A stretch of DNA of 58,529 nt from assembly GCA_002455425.1 (NCBI GenBank), contig DKKT01000071.1, positions 1-58,529 of the forward strand, written 5' to 3'. Every line of letters starts with the position of its first letter. The stretch's first letter is position 1. A program made the position numbers and the translations under genes. The notes under the pieces were generated by a model, which saw nothing but the letters and a program-made list of their open reading frames with translations, was not told where the DNA came from and made no database searches. This stretch comes from Chthonomonas sp. UBA6659 (GTDB lineage: Bacteria > Armatimonadota > Fimbriimonadia > Fimbriimonadales > Fimbriimonadaceae). Positions 8,369-17,193 of this stretch are shown piece after piece.

Positions 8369-9261
8369 CGGACGAGCCAGCCCTCCCGTTTGAGGTCACC
8401 GCGCATGCCCGACTCAAGACTGTCGCGATTGCTCAGGAGCGTCGTCCTTCCGCCCCCGCGCCGCACCGACTCGCGCAACGCGGCGTTGTGCGCTTGGAGG
8501 CGGCGACGATACTCACGAAGTGCCAATCCGTTTGCCGTGATCTCGACGCTGCCCTCGTTTTCGACATCGATGAGGCGCAGGTCGCCCTCGAGGTCAGGGT
8601 CGAGTTCCTCGTCGGTGAGCACCTGAACGAGCAGGACTTCGTTGCCACGGCTCGCGAGGACGCGCACCGCCTGGGGGAGCTCCGGGTCGAGCCCGTCGGT
8701 CAAGAGAATCGCCAATCCGGCGCGCGTGCTCGATCCTGCGAACGCCAGCACCGACGCGGCCAGGTTGCGTACGGTCGGTTGCGTGTCTTCGATGAGCTCA
8801 GAGAGCCAACGCGCCAGTCGCGGGTAGTTGGCCCGTCCGCGCCAAGGCGCCGGGGGCCGCTCGCGTCGCCCGAGGGCATGCGGATACACCGCGTCGCCGG
8901 TCGTGAGAGCCACGAGCCCGAGGGCAGCTGCCCAGCGGATCACGGCGGCAAGTTTGCTTGGCTCACCGAAGGTCATCGATGCCGACGAATCCACCAGAAG
9001 GTGAACGGCCAAATCCTCCTCATCCCGGTACGTTTTCATCGTGGGGGTGTCAAGCCGGGCGAGGATGTTCCAATCAAGGTGGCGAAGGTCGTCTCCTTCG
9101 ACGTACTCGCGGTAGTCCGCAAACTCGATGCTGATCCCTTTCTTCTGGGTCGTCCGCTCTCCGCGAACTCGGCCGGCAAAGCTCTTGCGCGGATTCAGGC
9201 GCAGCCCCTCAAGGAGGCGGAACTCCTGCGCAGTCAGAATCAGATCGAGAGTGGCGGCGAT
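8365..9261 (-). CDS. DUF58 domain protein, probable ATC start
   Basis: A 298-residue DUF58 protein, the usual partner of MoxR. The conserved segment EFADYREYVEGDDLRHLDW lies in the N-terminal third, and a vWA-like part has DSSAS (MIDAS-type). The first ATG in frame is at 9039, which would delete the whole conserved DUF58 segment. Upstream of it no ATG, GTG or TTG occurs in frame back to a stop at 9345-9343 inside moxR. AAGGAG at 9273-9268 sits 6 nt before ATC at 9261-9259, and that start gives the normal family length and N-terminus. I therefore place the start at ATC, a rare initiation codon; a sequence error is the main alternative. Confidence 0.8.
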   Translation of the reverse strand: MAATLDLILTAQEFRLLEGLRLNPRKSFAGRVRGERTTQKKGISIEFADYREYVEGDDLRHLDWNILARLDTPTMKTYRDEEDLAVHLLVDSSASMTFGEPSKLAAVIRWAAALGLVALTTGDAVYPHALGRRERPPAPWRGRANYPRLARWLSELIEDTQPTVRNLAASVLAFAGSSTRAGLAILLTDGLDPELPQAVRVLASRGNEVLLVQVLTDEELDPDLEGDLRLIDVENEGSVEITANGLALREYRRRLQAHNAALRESVRRGGGRTTLLSNRDSLESGMRGDLKREGWLVR

Positions 9262-9271
9262 GGGGGTCTCC

Positions 9272-10279
9272 TTAGGCCCGGATCGGGTCGCGGTCGGCGG
9301 CGTCGACCTGAGCCACGACCTCGTCGAGGAACTTGTCGGCGGTCACGCCATCCGCTTCCGCCTCGAAGTTCAGAAGGACGCGATGGCGGAGAGCAGGGCG
9401 CGCCATCTGGCGCAAGTCATCTTTCGAAACATTGAATCGACCGGCGAGGAGGGCGGCGATCTTGCCGGCGGTGACAAGGGATTGGGCCCCTCGGGGACTC
9501 GATCCGTAGCGGGCGTACCGGGCCGCGATCGAGGTCGATCCTTCGCCTTCTGGGTGCGTGCCGACGACGATCGAGAGGCCGTAGTCGAGAACGTTCTGCG
9601 CGATCGGAACTTCGCGGGCGATCTTTCGGAGGCGCAGGACCGCGTCGCGATCGGCAACCTGGGTGGGTTCCGATCCCTCCTGACCGGTCGTCCGTTCGAC
9701 GATGCCGGCGAGGTCGGCTTTCGAGGGGTAGGGCACCAAGAGTTTGAAGAAGAAGCGGTCGAGCTGAGCTTCCGGGAGCGGGTAGGTCCCTTCCTGTTCG
9801 ACCGGATTTTGAGTCGCCATCACCAGGAACGGCTCCTCGAGTTCGAAGCGCTTCCCGCCCGAGGTCACATGCCGCTCCTGCATCGCTTCGAGCATCGCCG
9901 ATTGCGTCTTGGGCGTTGCACGGTTGATTTCGTCGGCGAGGACGAGGTGGGCGAAGATCGGCCCGCGCCGAAACTCGAACGCACGCGCGCCGCCGCTCTC
10001 GTGGGTCAGCACGTTGGTCCCGGTCACGTCGGCCGGCATGAGGTCGGGCGTGAACTGGATTCGGCTGAAGGTCAAACCGAGAGTTTGGGCAAGCGTTCGG
10101 ACCAGGAGCGTTTTGCCGAGTCCGGGCATGCCTTCGAGAAGCACGTGCCCGTTTGCGGCGAGTCCGACGAGCACCTTCTCGACAACGTCGTCCTGCCCAA
10201 CGATCGCCTTGCCGATCTCGCGTCGAATCCCGTCGAAGGTCGTTTGAAACCAAGTGGCGTCGTCTTGTGCCGGCATCAT
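9272..10279 (-). CDS. MoxR family AAA+ ATPase
   Basis: 335 residues. Walker A is GMPGLGKT (50-57) and Walker B is LVLADEINR (about 113), followed by the MoxR stretch AMQERHVT; sensor 1 is ATQNPVEQEGTYPLPEAQLDRF. MoxR ATPases are cytoplasmic chaperone-like machines that act with vWA proteins, here encoded directly downstream. It overlaps the upstream coiled-coil gene by 4 bases, with the ATG at 10279 inside ATGATG; the second ATG is equally possible. The stop TAA lies inside the Shine-Dalgarno of the DUF58 gene, so translation of the two is probably linked. Confidence 0.95.
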   Translation of the reverse strand: MMPAQDDATWFQTTFDGIRREIGKAIVGQDDVVEKVLVGLAANGHVLLEGMPGLGKTLLVRTLAQTLGLTFSRIQFTPDLMPADVTGTNVLTHESGGARAFEFRRGPIFAHLVLADEINRATPKTQSAMLEAMQERHVTSGGKRFELEEPFLVMATQNPVEQEGTYPLPEAQLDRFFFKLLVPYPSKADLAGIVERTTGQEGSEPTQVADRDAVLRLRKIAREVPIAQNVLDYGLSIVVGTHPEGEGSTSIAARYARYGSSPRGAQSLVTAGKIAALLAGRFNVSKDDLRQMARPALRHRVLLNFEAEADGVTADKFLDEVVAQVDAADRDPIRA

Positions 10280-11877
10280 CGTTTCTCCAGATCCTGGAAG
10301 TACTCGCGGACGCGCTTCTCGTGACGCTTGGGGATGTCGCGTCGGTTGAGGGCTTCTTCCGCTCGCTTCTTGTAATTAGGAAGTACGTTGCGATAAGGAA
10401 CCGAGGTTCGACTCCCGGTCTTCGTGGGGGCTTTGATCTCGATGTAGCTCTCCGTGCCACGTTCGTCGTCACGGGCCCCTGTGATCGACGTCGGGGCCGT
10501 CTTCCCCTTCCCCTCGGCCTCCTGGTCGAGCTTGTTGATGGTGCCCGTGTCCTGGAAGCTGTCGTCCTGGCTGCGACCGTTGCCTCCCGGGAGGTTGAAG
10601 AGCGCGGCCAGCGCAGTCGCGACCGACTGCCCTTGCCCGCCGGCTTGCGCGTTCTCAAGCGCCTCCTTCAGGGCCTGGAGGTACTCCTGCATCGCCTCGT
10701 CGTCTTTGAGCTGCTCCATGAGCTGCTCGAGTTGCTCCCGCATCTTCTCAAGATCTTCCGGTGAAATCTGCGGTTGGCCGGACTCCTGGCTCTGCTGCAT
10801 CTGCTGTTGGAGTTTCTGGGCGAGTTCCTGGAGCTCTTTGAAACGCGGGTCGTTGCGAAGCTTCTCAAGAGTCTCCTGAGCCTCTTTCGAGAGTTCGAGC
10901 TTTTGGAGGCTCTCCTGGAGCTTCGAAACCTGTTCCTGGAGTCGTTTCAAGCTTTCTGAGTCCGACCCGTTTGCCTTCGCCGCCTCCATCTCCTTCGCGA
11001 GCTCTTCGAGTTGCCGGGAGAGTTCCTGCCGCTGGGTTTGAAGTTGCTCGGGCGTGGCTTTCGCCATTTCGCCTGCGTCGCGGGGAAGTCCCGCGCGTTC
11101 GAGGGCGTCCTGTTCCAGTTTCTGGCGTGCGGTTTGCGCGTCGAGCAGGTTCTTCTCTGCGGCTTGGAACCGCTCGGCCGCGAGCCTTTCGGCCTCGGCC
11201 ATGAGTTCGTTCGCTTTCTGCAGGGCGGCTTCTTTGGTGACGCGGCCTTTTTCGAGTTCGCGGCTGAAGCGCTCAAGGTCGCGGAGGGTCGCTTTCTCGG
11301 CTTCGGTCATGGCGGCCTTCGCCTTTTCGATCGGACGCAGGACGCGTTCGACGGCTTGTCCCGCACGTTGAAGCTCCTTGCGTTCCGCCTGCTCCTCGGT
11401 GCTGAGGAGGAGCGGAGTGTTGCCGAGAAGGAAGAGGGCCGCCGCGCACGCCATCAGCCCGACGGCACCGCCATGCCATCGTGTGAGCCTCACCGGATAG
11501 ACGCGTCGCGGTTCGAGCTTGGAGAGTCGCTGATCGGCGTCGTCCTGGAGCGGCACGCCGAAGCCGTCGACGTCGCCTTCATGTTCGAGTGCGGTTGCCA
11601 GCCGATCCTCGAGTCCGGCACGCCGATCGAGGCTGCGCGCGAGATCTTCGTCTTCCACACGACGCACCAGGCCCAAGAGACCGCCGATCACCAACCCGGC
11701 GACGGTGACTCCGATCAGGTGGATCGGATCGACCAACACGAGGTTGCGCCAGTCGAGGAACGCGAGGATCAGGGCGGCCGAGGCGCCGACTGAGGTGCCG
11801 ACCGCCATCGACTTCCAGCTCCGGACCAGCCGGACGCGGGTACGAAAGCGTTTGAACGCAACGTGGAACGGTGTCAT
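10276..11877 (-). CDS. Membrane-anchored coiled-coil protein of the MoxR operon
   Basis: 533 residues with no family I can name. Two membrane helices occur near 27-42 and 52-70 and a third near 140-155 (GLMACAAALFLLG). Residues about 160-420 are Glu/Gln/Lys/Leu-rich and strongly coiled-coil in appearance (ELEKGRVTKEAALQKANEL, QLEQLMEQLKDDEAM). The last 100 residues are polar and end in KRHEKRVREYFQDLEKR. It overlaps both neighbours by 4 bases (ATGA), so it is translationally linked to the ABC permease upstream and to moxR downstream. A scaffold or tether between membrane and MoxR complex is a guess from shape and context. Confidence 0.72.
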   Translation of the reverse strand: MTPFHVAFKRFRTRVRLVRSWKSMAVGTSVGASAALILAFLDWRNLVLVDPIHLIGVTVAGLVIGGLLGLVRRVEDEDLARSLDRRAGLEDRLATALEHEGDVDGFGVPLQDDADQRLSKLEPRRVYPVRLTRWHGGAVGLMACAAALFLLGNTPLLLSTEEQAERKELQRAGQAVERVLRPIEKAKAAMTEAEKATLRDLERFSRELEKGRVTKEAALQKANELMAEAERLAAERFQAAEKNLLDAQTARQKLEQDALERAGLPRDAGEMAKATPEQLQTQRQELSRQLEELAKEMEAAKANGSDSESLKRLQEQVSKLQESLQKLELSKEAQETLEKLRNDPRFKELQELAQKLQQQMQQSQESGQPQISPEDLEKMREQLEQLMEQLKDDEAMQEYLQALKEALENAQAGGQGQSVATALAALFNLPGGNGRSQDDSFQDTGTINKLDQEAEGKGKTAPTSITGARDDERGTESYIEIKAPTKTGSRTSVPYRNVLPNYKKRAEEALNRRDIPKRHEKRVREYFQDLEKR

Positions 11878-13397
11878 TTCCGACCTCGTGGCTTGGGATT
11901 ACGGGCACGGTGCTCAGCTTTGCGGCCGATGTAGAGGGCCGCGAGCAGCATCAGGAGGCCCCAAGCAAGGGCTCCGGGTGCACCTTCGGCGAGCGGCAAG
12001 CCGAGTGGGTAGAGCGGCATCAGATACCAGAGCGGCGTGGGGTCCACGAGGCCAGGCTGCGACGTGAATGCCACGATCATGGAAACCGCGGCCGACGGAA
12101 CGGTCAGGAATACGAGGAAGAAGACGGCCTGCAGCGTACGAGCGGTCTTGACCCCGTTGTAGAGCGACGAGCATCCGCGCCCGATCGCCCAAATGAAGGC
12201 CCAGAGCCCGAGCGCCCAAGTCAGGTAGCAGAGTTGGAGATGGAGATCGGGGAACACGTCCATCGTCGCGAGCCCGACTCCGAGGTTGGACCCAAGGAAC
12301 GCACCCGCCAGCAACCCGAGGAGATACGGTAGGCCGCCTGCCGGCGTACCGACGATCGCAGCCCGGATCGAAAACCAGCCGTCGGGCCAGAACTTCTTCT
12401 CCAAATCCCATCCAAAGCACGTAATGATGGGGACGATCGCGATGAGCGGGAAGGTTATCCACGTATACAGGATGTGCGTCGATCCGGAGCCGAGCGCGGA
12501 CCCGACACCGACCGCCACAACGAACATGTAGACCAAGCCGTGGACACGGAGGCTCTTCGTATCGAGTGCGCCGAATGGGCTCAGCACACTCGAAGCACCG
12601 AGGAGCATGATCCGCGAGACGAGGAGCGCCGTGAGCCCGGCCAACACGAAATTCGGAATCTGGACCCATCCGATCTGGGTGTAGGCCCCGGCGGCGTTCA
12701 GCTGATTGAACGGACTCAGGGAGACCAGGAACGGGAGTTCCCGGCCCGAGCGCATCGAAGCGAAAGACAGAAAGGAAGCCATCGTCCAGGTGAACATGAC
12801 CACGAAGAAGGTGGCGAAATAGCTCCATACGATCGCGGAGACGGGCTTGATCGCGACCGTGCTCAATGCCAAAGCGATGGACGTCAGGATGATGCCGATG
12901 AAGCTGAGATTTGCATAGCCGGTGAGAACATCGGTCCATGTCGCCCCGCCAAGCACGACGCACACCGACGTGACCGGCAAGGACAGGACGAGCAGCATCC
13001 AGGTGTACCGGTAGCTGCTGATCATCTTTCCCACAAGGTAGTACTTCGTCGAGACGGGGGCGGAGAAGATCAAATCGAGGGACCGCTTCTGACGCTCGGA
13101 GACGATCGTCGTGGCCGTGAGGGCGGGGGCGACGACGACGACCATGAGCCCGAGCATGTTCATGATCGTGTTGTAGAAGCCTTGAAGCTCACGTTGGAGG
13201 CTCGCCACCGACATCGTGCCCTCGGAGGACGTCACCGCGTAGAACAGGGTCCCGAATCCGATCAGGATGAACAGGTACGTGCCCCAGAGCAGTAGCGGGC
13301 GGTTGCCCCGGAGCTGCGAACGGAAGTCTCGCGCGGTGGAGGCGTTGGTCAGATACGCCTCCTTGTTCCGGAGGAGCCAGCCGGCAACGATGCTCAT
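11874..13397 (-). CDS. ABC-2 type transporter permease, long form
   Basis: 507 residues with about a dozen hydrophobic segments. The N-terminal half follows the ABC-2/GldF-NatB pattern: membrane helix, extracytoplasmic loop, helix, then the cytoplasmic coupling stretch TTIVSERQKRSLDLIFSAP and further helices. The C-terminal half adds more helices than a minimal permease has. It overlaps the ATPase gene upstream and the coiled-coil gene downstream, each by 4 bases, so it probably forms the transporter with the ATPase at 13394-14323 and the shorter permease at 14323-15141. The substrate is not evident. Confidence 0.85.
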   Translation of the reverse strand: MSIVAGWLLRNKEAYLTNASTARDFRSQLRGNRPLLLWGTYLFILIGFGTLFYAVTSSEGTMSVASLQRELQGFYNTIMNMLGLMVVVVAPALTATTIVSERQKRSLDLIFSAPVSTKYYLVGKMISSYRYTWMLLVLSLPVTSVCVVLGGATWTDVLTGYANLSFIGIILTSIALALSTVAIKPVSAIVWSYFATFFVVMFTWTMASFLSFASMRSGRELPFLVSLSPFNQLNAAGAYTQIGWVQIPNFVLAGLTALLVSRIMLLGASSVLSPFGALDTKSLRVHGLVYMFVVAVGVGSALGSGSTHILYTWITFPLIAIVPIITCFGWDLEKKFWPDGWFSIRAAIVGTPAGGLPYLLGLLAGAFLGSNLGVGLATMDVFPDLHLQLCYLTWALGLWAFIWAIGRGCSSLYNGVKTARTLQAVFFLVFLTVPSAAVSMIVAFTSQPGLVDPTPLWYLMPLYPLGLPLAEGAPGALAWGLLMLLAALYIGRKAEHRARNPKPRGRK

Positions 13398-14323
13398 TGC
13401 ACGGCTCCCGTCGTCAGCCGGAGGAAGACATCTTCGAGGTCGGCTTGCTCTTCGCGGAAGTCGGTGACGCGGTATCCATCCCGAACGAGGGTCGCCAAGA
13501 TCTCGGCTTGGCCCTCGAGGTCTCCGGCGTACTCAATCTGGATCTCGTGGCTGCCGCGCGGGGTCACCGCAAGTACCGACGGCAGGCGCGAGACGAACTC
13601 GGCCGCTTCGGGGCCCCGCTCCAGCATGCGGATCATGATCGAACGATGGGCTTGGATCTGGCGGATGATGGTGTCCACCGGGCCCCAGGCGAGGAGTTCG
13701 CCGCGCTCGATGATGCCGACCGTATTGCAGAAGTCGGCAAGCTCGGGGAGGATGTGGGACGAGACGATCACGATCTTGCCCATCCGACCGAGCTCGGCGA
13801 TCAGCTCTTTGAGTTCGGCCCGAGCGCGTGGGTCGAGACCGCTCGCCGGCTCGTCGAGCAAGAGCATGGCCGGATCGTGGACGAGGCATCGAGCGAGGCA
13901 CAAACGCTGCTGCATACCGCGGGAAAGGGTCTGGACGTAGGCCTGCCGCTTGACCGTCAGATCGGTCAATTCCAACACATTGTCGATCACTTGGGGCCGT
14001 TCGCGGGGCGGCACGCGGTAAATGCCGGCAAAGAAGTCGAGGTACTCCCAGACTTTCAAATCGTCGTAGAGGCCGAAGAAGTCCGGCATGTAACCGATCT
14101 GGCGGCGGACTTCCATCGGGTCGCGCTGGATATCGGCTCCGTTCAGAGTCGCGGTGCCCGAGGTCGGCTCCAGAAGGGTCGCCAGCATGCGGATCGTCGT
14201 GGTCTTGCCGGCGCCGTTGCTGCCGATGAACCCGAACACGTCGCCTGGGTGGAGTTGGAAGCTCACCCCTTGCACGGCTTGAAGGCCGCTGTAGTCCTTG
14301 CAAAGCTGCTTCACATCGAGCAT
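13394..14323 (-). CDS. ABC transporter ATP-binding protein
   Basis: 309 residues. Walker A is GSNGAGKT (34-41), the signature is LSRGMQQRLCLARCL (the usual GGQ replaced by RGM), and Walker B is AMLLLDEPASGLDP, followed by the H-loop in VSSHILPEL. It resembles the CcmA/NatA/GldA class that works with ABC-2 permeases. The start ATG 14323-14321 shares one base with the stop of the upstream permease (TAATG). It energises one or both permeases of this operon. Confidence 0.93.
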   Translation of the reverse strand: MLDVKQLCKDYSGLQAVQGVSFQLHPGDVFGFIGSNGAGKTTTIRMLATLLEPTSGTATLNGADIQRDPMEVRRQIGYMPDFFGLYDDLKVWEYLDFFAGIYRVPPRERPQVIDNVLELTDLTVKRQAYVQTLSRGMQQRLCLARCLVHDPAMLLLDEPASGLDPRARAELKELIAELGRMGKIVIVSSHILPELADFCNTVGIIERGELLAWGPVDTIIRQIQAHRSIMIRMLERGPEAAEFVSRLPSVLAVTPRGSHEIQIEYAGDLEGQAEILATLVRDGYRVTDFREEQADLEDVFLRLTTGAVQ

Positions 14324-15141
14324 TACGCTTCACTCCGTTGGGGCGCCCGCGCCCCTTCCGACCGCCTGAGACTCGAAACGCTCGCCGCCACCAAGCCGGC
14401 CGCGAGCACGAGATAGATCAAGGCTTGGGGTAAGCCGTACCAGTAAGTCGAGATAAGACTTGTGCCGCGAACCGTCGCTTCGACCTCATAGATGGCGATG
14501 AAGGGGTGGAGGAAGAAAAGCGCCCACCCGGCGCTCTCGTTCGAGCCGAGGAAGGGGCCGACAACGGCAGGAACACCCACCAACAGCACGAACAGGATGC
14601 CGATCGTCATCCCGAGCGCCGCGAACGATCGCTGCGCGCGCGACGAGGAGTACAGGGTCAAGGTGGCGACGAAAATACCGAAGGAGATGGAGATCAGGTT
14701 CTGCCGAATCGTGTCGCTGACCACCGCGCTTGGGTTCCCCAGGCTCAGAATCGCCAGAGGGGGGAGCGCGAGGGCTGCGAGCCCGATCACAACCACAATC
14801 GACGAAGCGAGCTTGCCGACGACGATTTGCAGCTTGGACAGAGGGGCGACCGCCAGGAACTCCCAGCTCCGGCGCTCGCGTTCACCGGCAATCGCCCCAT
14901 AGCCGATCGAGGGCACGAACACGGCGTAAAGCCCGGTTTGGAGATAGATTACAGCCGACGGCGGAATCAGATCGTAGAACCGGATAGTGCCCATGATGAA
15001 GGCGAGGAACAAGGCCAAGAACAGAATCAAGAGGATGGTGTTCTGGGTCTTCGTTTGCTGGTTGCCGAGGATCCTGCGGCGCGCTCGCGAAAGCTCGGCC
15101 ATCATCGGATTCTCGGTGACGAGGTCCCGCCAAAGGCTCAT
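14323..15141 (-). CDS. ABC-2 type transporter permease, short form
   Basis: 272 residues with six hydrophobic segments. The coupling stretch GAIAGERERRSWEFLAVAPLS is typical of ABC-2 permeases and matches the position of the equivalent motif in the longer permease downstream. The start ATG 15141 overlaps the stop of the upstream exported protein (ATGA); a longer frame reaching 15294 lies wholly within that gene and is not supported. Together with the ATPase and the long permease it probably makes a heteromeric transporter. Confidence 0.88.
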   Translation of the reverse strand: MSLWRDLVTENPMMAELSRARRRILGNQQTKTQNTILLILFLALFLAFIMGTIRFYDLIPPSAVIYLQTGLYAVFVPSIGYGAIAGERERRSWEFLAVAPLSKLQIVVGKLASSIVVVIGLAALALPPLAILSLGNPSAVVSDTIRQNLISISFGIFVATLTLYSSSRAQRSFAALGMTIGILFVLLVGVPAVVGPFLGSNESAGWALFFLHPFIAIYEVEATVRGTSLISTYWYGLPQALIYLVLAAGLVAASVSSLRRSEGARAPQRSEA

Positions 15142-17096
15142 GGCTGGTCCTCCGGTCGCTTGAGGTTCAGGCCGTAGACGAGCCACATGGGACTGCGATC
15201 GTCGACGAGTCGGCCGAGCTGGGGTCCGGCGCGGAAGCCGGACAACATCCCGACCAACAAGACCCGGTCGTCGTAGGGCGCGAGCTGGATCCAAACCTCG
15301 TCGGTGATCGGCACCGAGGTCGGGTTCAGCGGTACTGAGAAGTCCACCGACTCACCCGGGCCAAGGATCGACTTGCTGAGCACCACGACCCGGCCACTCC
15401 CGAGCGAGATCATCCCTTGGTCGAGGCTGTACGGCGATCGGTTGACCAATTTGCCGACGAGCGACAGACCGTCGGCGCTGACCTTACCGGTCGATTGGAA
15501 CCAACCGCCGGCCCCGGGATCGGGCGACGATGGCACCCCGAGCGGGACGATCTCCCGGAAAGTGAACTCACGGAACGCCAGATTCGGCACCGACATCGCG
15601 GGCGCCTTCACTTGGCCGATGTCGATCGGTTTCATTTCCTCGAACAACTCACTTCGATCGAACGGATTGCGGAAGCGCGTCGTTTCCTGAACCGAGCGCA
15701 CCTGATCCACGCCTTGGAAGCCCAGATCGTACGACCCCCCACGCGGGAAGAACACCTGGGATTTGGCAAGAACGTAGCCCGTCCGGTCACCCTCTTGGGC
15801 CACGAACAGCCCCCGGGTCGCGACCGATAGCTTGGCTTGATAGAGGTCTCCGGCCGAGGTGAAGAAAAACGACGCGAACGCCACGCTGATCAGCGGAGTA
15901 GAGATCCACGCCCACTCGCCTCGCTTGAGCAAGCGGAGGACGATCAGGTTCACCGGTACGACGAGAACGAAGTATGCCGCGAGGATCCAGAAGACCTTGG
16001 TCGTGGGAGGAAGCTGCGCGTCGAACGGGTCGCGTTCTTCGCTCGCTTGAGCCGTGAGGGGGCGTCCCGATCGGATGACCGTCGTTTCGAGGTAATCACC
16101 CATCCCGACCGCTTGGGCGATCAGATTCGATGGCGAGACCCGGGGTTCTTGCCTCAGCACGTTCAACACGAGGTCCCGCCGTTTGGGGCTCGCCTCGATC
16201 GGTTTTTCGAACGGATTGAAGGTCAGCAGCACGACCCGTCCCAACCCATGGGGTCTCCACGCCGACTTCACGAAGCCCGAGGCGTTGTCGGCGCGGCTCA
16301 AAGGGGAGAGGGTTCCCTGGGTGACCGTGACGTCCGATTGAATTCCGAACGACGCTCCCGGCACCACCTGGACCCCCGAAGGCTTCAGTGGTAGAAGGTC
16401 GCGCCACCGAGGATCGGCGAGCACCGGTGACGAGGCTCCCCCGACGAACACAAGGTCGCCGCCGATCAGGGACCAAGTCCGGATTGCCGCGATCTGGGCG
16501 TCGGTGAGCCGCTCGGACCCCTCACCGAGAATCAGCGTGCCGAGGCCGCCGTAGCCGACGGGACGGTCGGGTGCCAAGTCAGGGCGTACATAGACGTCCC
16601 GAATCGCGCCTTCCCCGATCATCATCGCTTCGGGACGGGGATTGCTTTCCCCCCCTGGAGGATCCCGGCGGAGGAAGGAGGCGAGTCCGGGCGCGTCGGC
16701 GATCATGCCGACGGAGGTGCCGCCATCGACACTTTGTTCGACGTTCTTCGTCTCGCGGAACCGCTGGAATTCCGTCTGCATCTCGAACGTGATTTCGCCG
16801 ATCGCGCTGACGTTGCACGGGTAGATGACCCATGTCTTCTTCGAGCCGTTCGGAAGCTCGATCGGATAACTTGTCTCCCAATCCAGGGTGCGCACACGGA
16901 GGATGCCTCGAGTATCCGGTCCCGAGTTCGTGACGTTGACCCGCATGGGGTAAGGAGTGGGCCCAGGAACCATCCGCTCCCACAGCGGTGTGGCCTCAAG
17001 GGTGACGCCGGCGGCCCATGCCCCCGTCGCGACAGAGGCTGCGGCCAGAAGGCCGAGCCGGCAGAAGCCTGCTATCGATTGGATGGAAACCCCCAT
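15138..17096 (-). CDS. Exported membrane protein, first gene of the MoxR/ABC operon
   Basis: 652 residues. A signal peptide-like N-terminus (LGLLAAASVATGAWA) is followed by a beta-rich extracytoplasmic region, which includes a GATase/DUF4350-like segment (LTDAQIAAIRTWSLIGGDLVFVGG as two parts near 190-215). Two membrane helices near 365-385 and 395-412 (VFWILAAYFVLVVPVNLIVL) precede a second beta-rich region to the end. It starts the operon at ATG 17096. No Shine-Dalgarno is visible, and a shorter start is possible. It overlaps the short permease by 4 bases. Exact role unknown; location and context suggest an envelope component acting with the ABC transporter. Confidence 0.75.
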   Translation of the reverse strand: MGVSIQSIAGFCRLGLLAAASVATGAWAAGVTLEATPLWERMVPGPTPYPMRVNVTNSGPDTRGILRVRTLDWETSYPIELPNGSKKTWVIYPCNVSAIGEITFEMQTEFQRFRETKNVEQSVDGGTSVGMIADAPGLASFLRRDPPGGESNPRPEAMMIGEGAIRDVYVRPDLAPDRPVGYGGLGTLILGEGSERLTDAQIAAIRTWSLIGGDLVFVGGASSPVLADPRWRDLLPLKPSGVQVVPGASFGIQSDVTVTQGTLSPLSRADNASGFVKSAWRPHGLGRVVLLTFNPFEKPIEASPKRRDLVLNVLRQEPRVSPSNLIAQAVGMGDYLETTVIRSGRPLTAQASEERDPFDAQLPPTTKVFWILAAYFVLVVPVNLIVLRLLKRGEWAWISTPLISVAFASFFFTSAGDLYQAKLSVATRGLFVAQEGDRTGYVLAKSQVFFPRGGSYDLGFQGVDQVRSVQETTRFRNPFDRSELFEEMKPIDIGQVKAPAMSVPNLAFREFTFREIVPLGVPSSPDPGAGGWFQSTGKVSADGLSLVGKLVNRSPYSLDQGMISLGSGRVVVLSKSILGPGESVDFSVPLNPTSVPITDEVWIQLAPYDDRVLLVGMLSGFRAGPQLGRLVDDRSPMWLVYGLNLKRPEDQP

Positions 17097-17193
17097 AGGA
17101 TCAGCGTCGTCGTCTCAACCTGTGCGTACACTACAGGTTACGCCATATCTCTACGGGACGAAAGTCCCGCCCCAAACGTCCTTGAATCGCGGC

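Noticed and set aside
9128..10324. Long plus-strand frame opposite moxR
   Set aside because: It is antisense to a well-supported MoxR gene, arginine- and glycine-rich, with no domain.
15142..15294. Longer start for the short ABC permease
   Set aside because: The extension lies entirely inside the upstream gene's frame and has no signal for a start; ATG 15141 overlaps the upstream stop like the other operon junctions.
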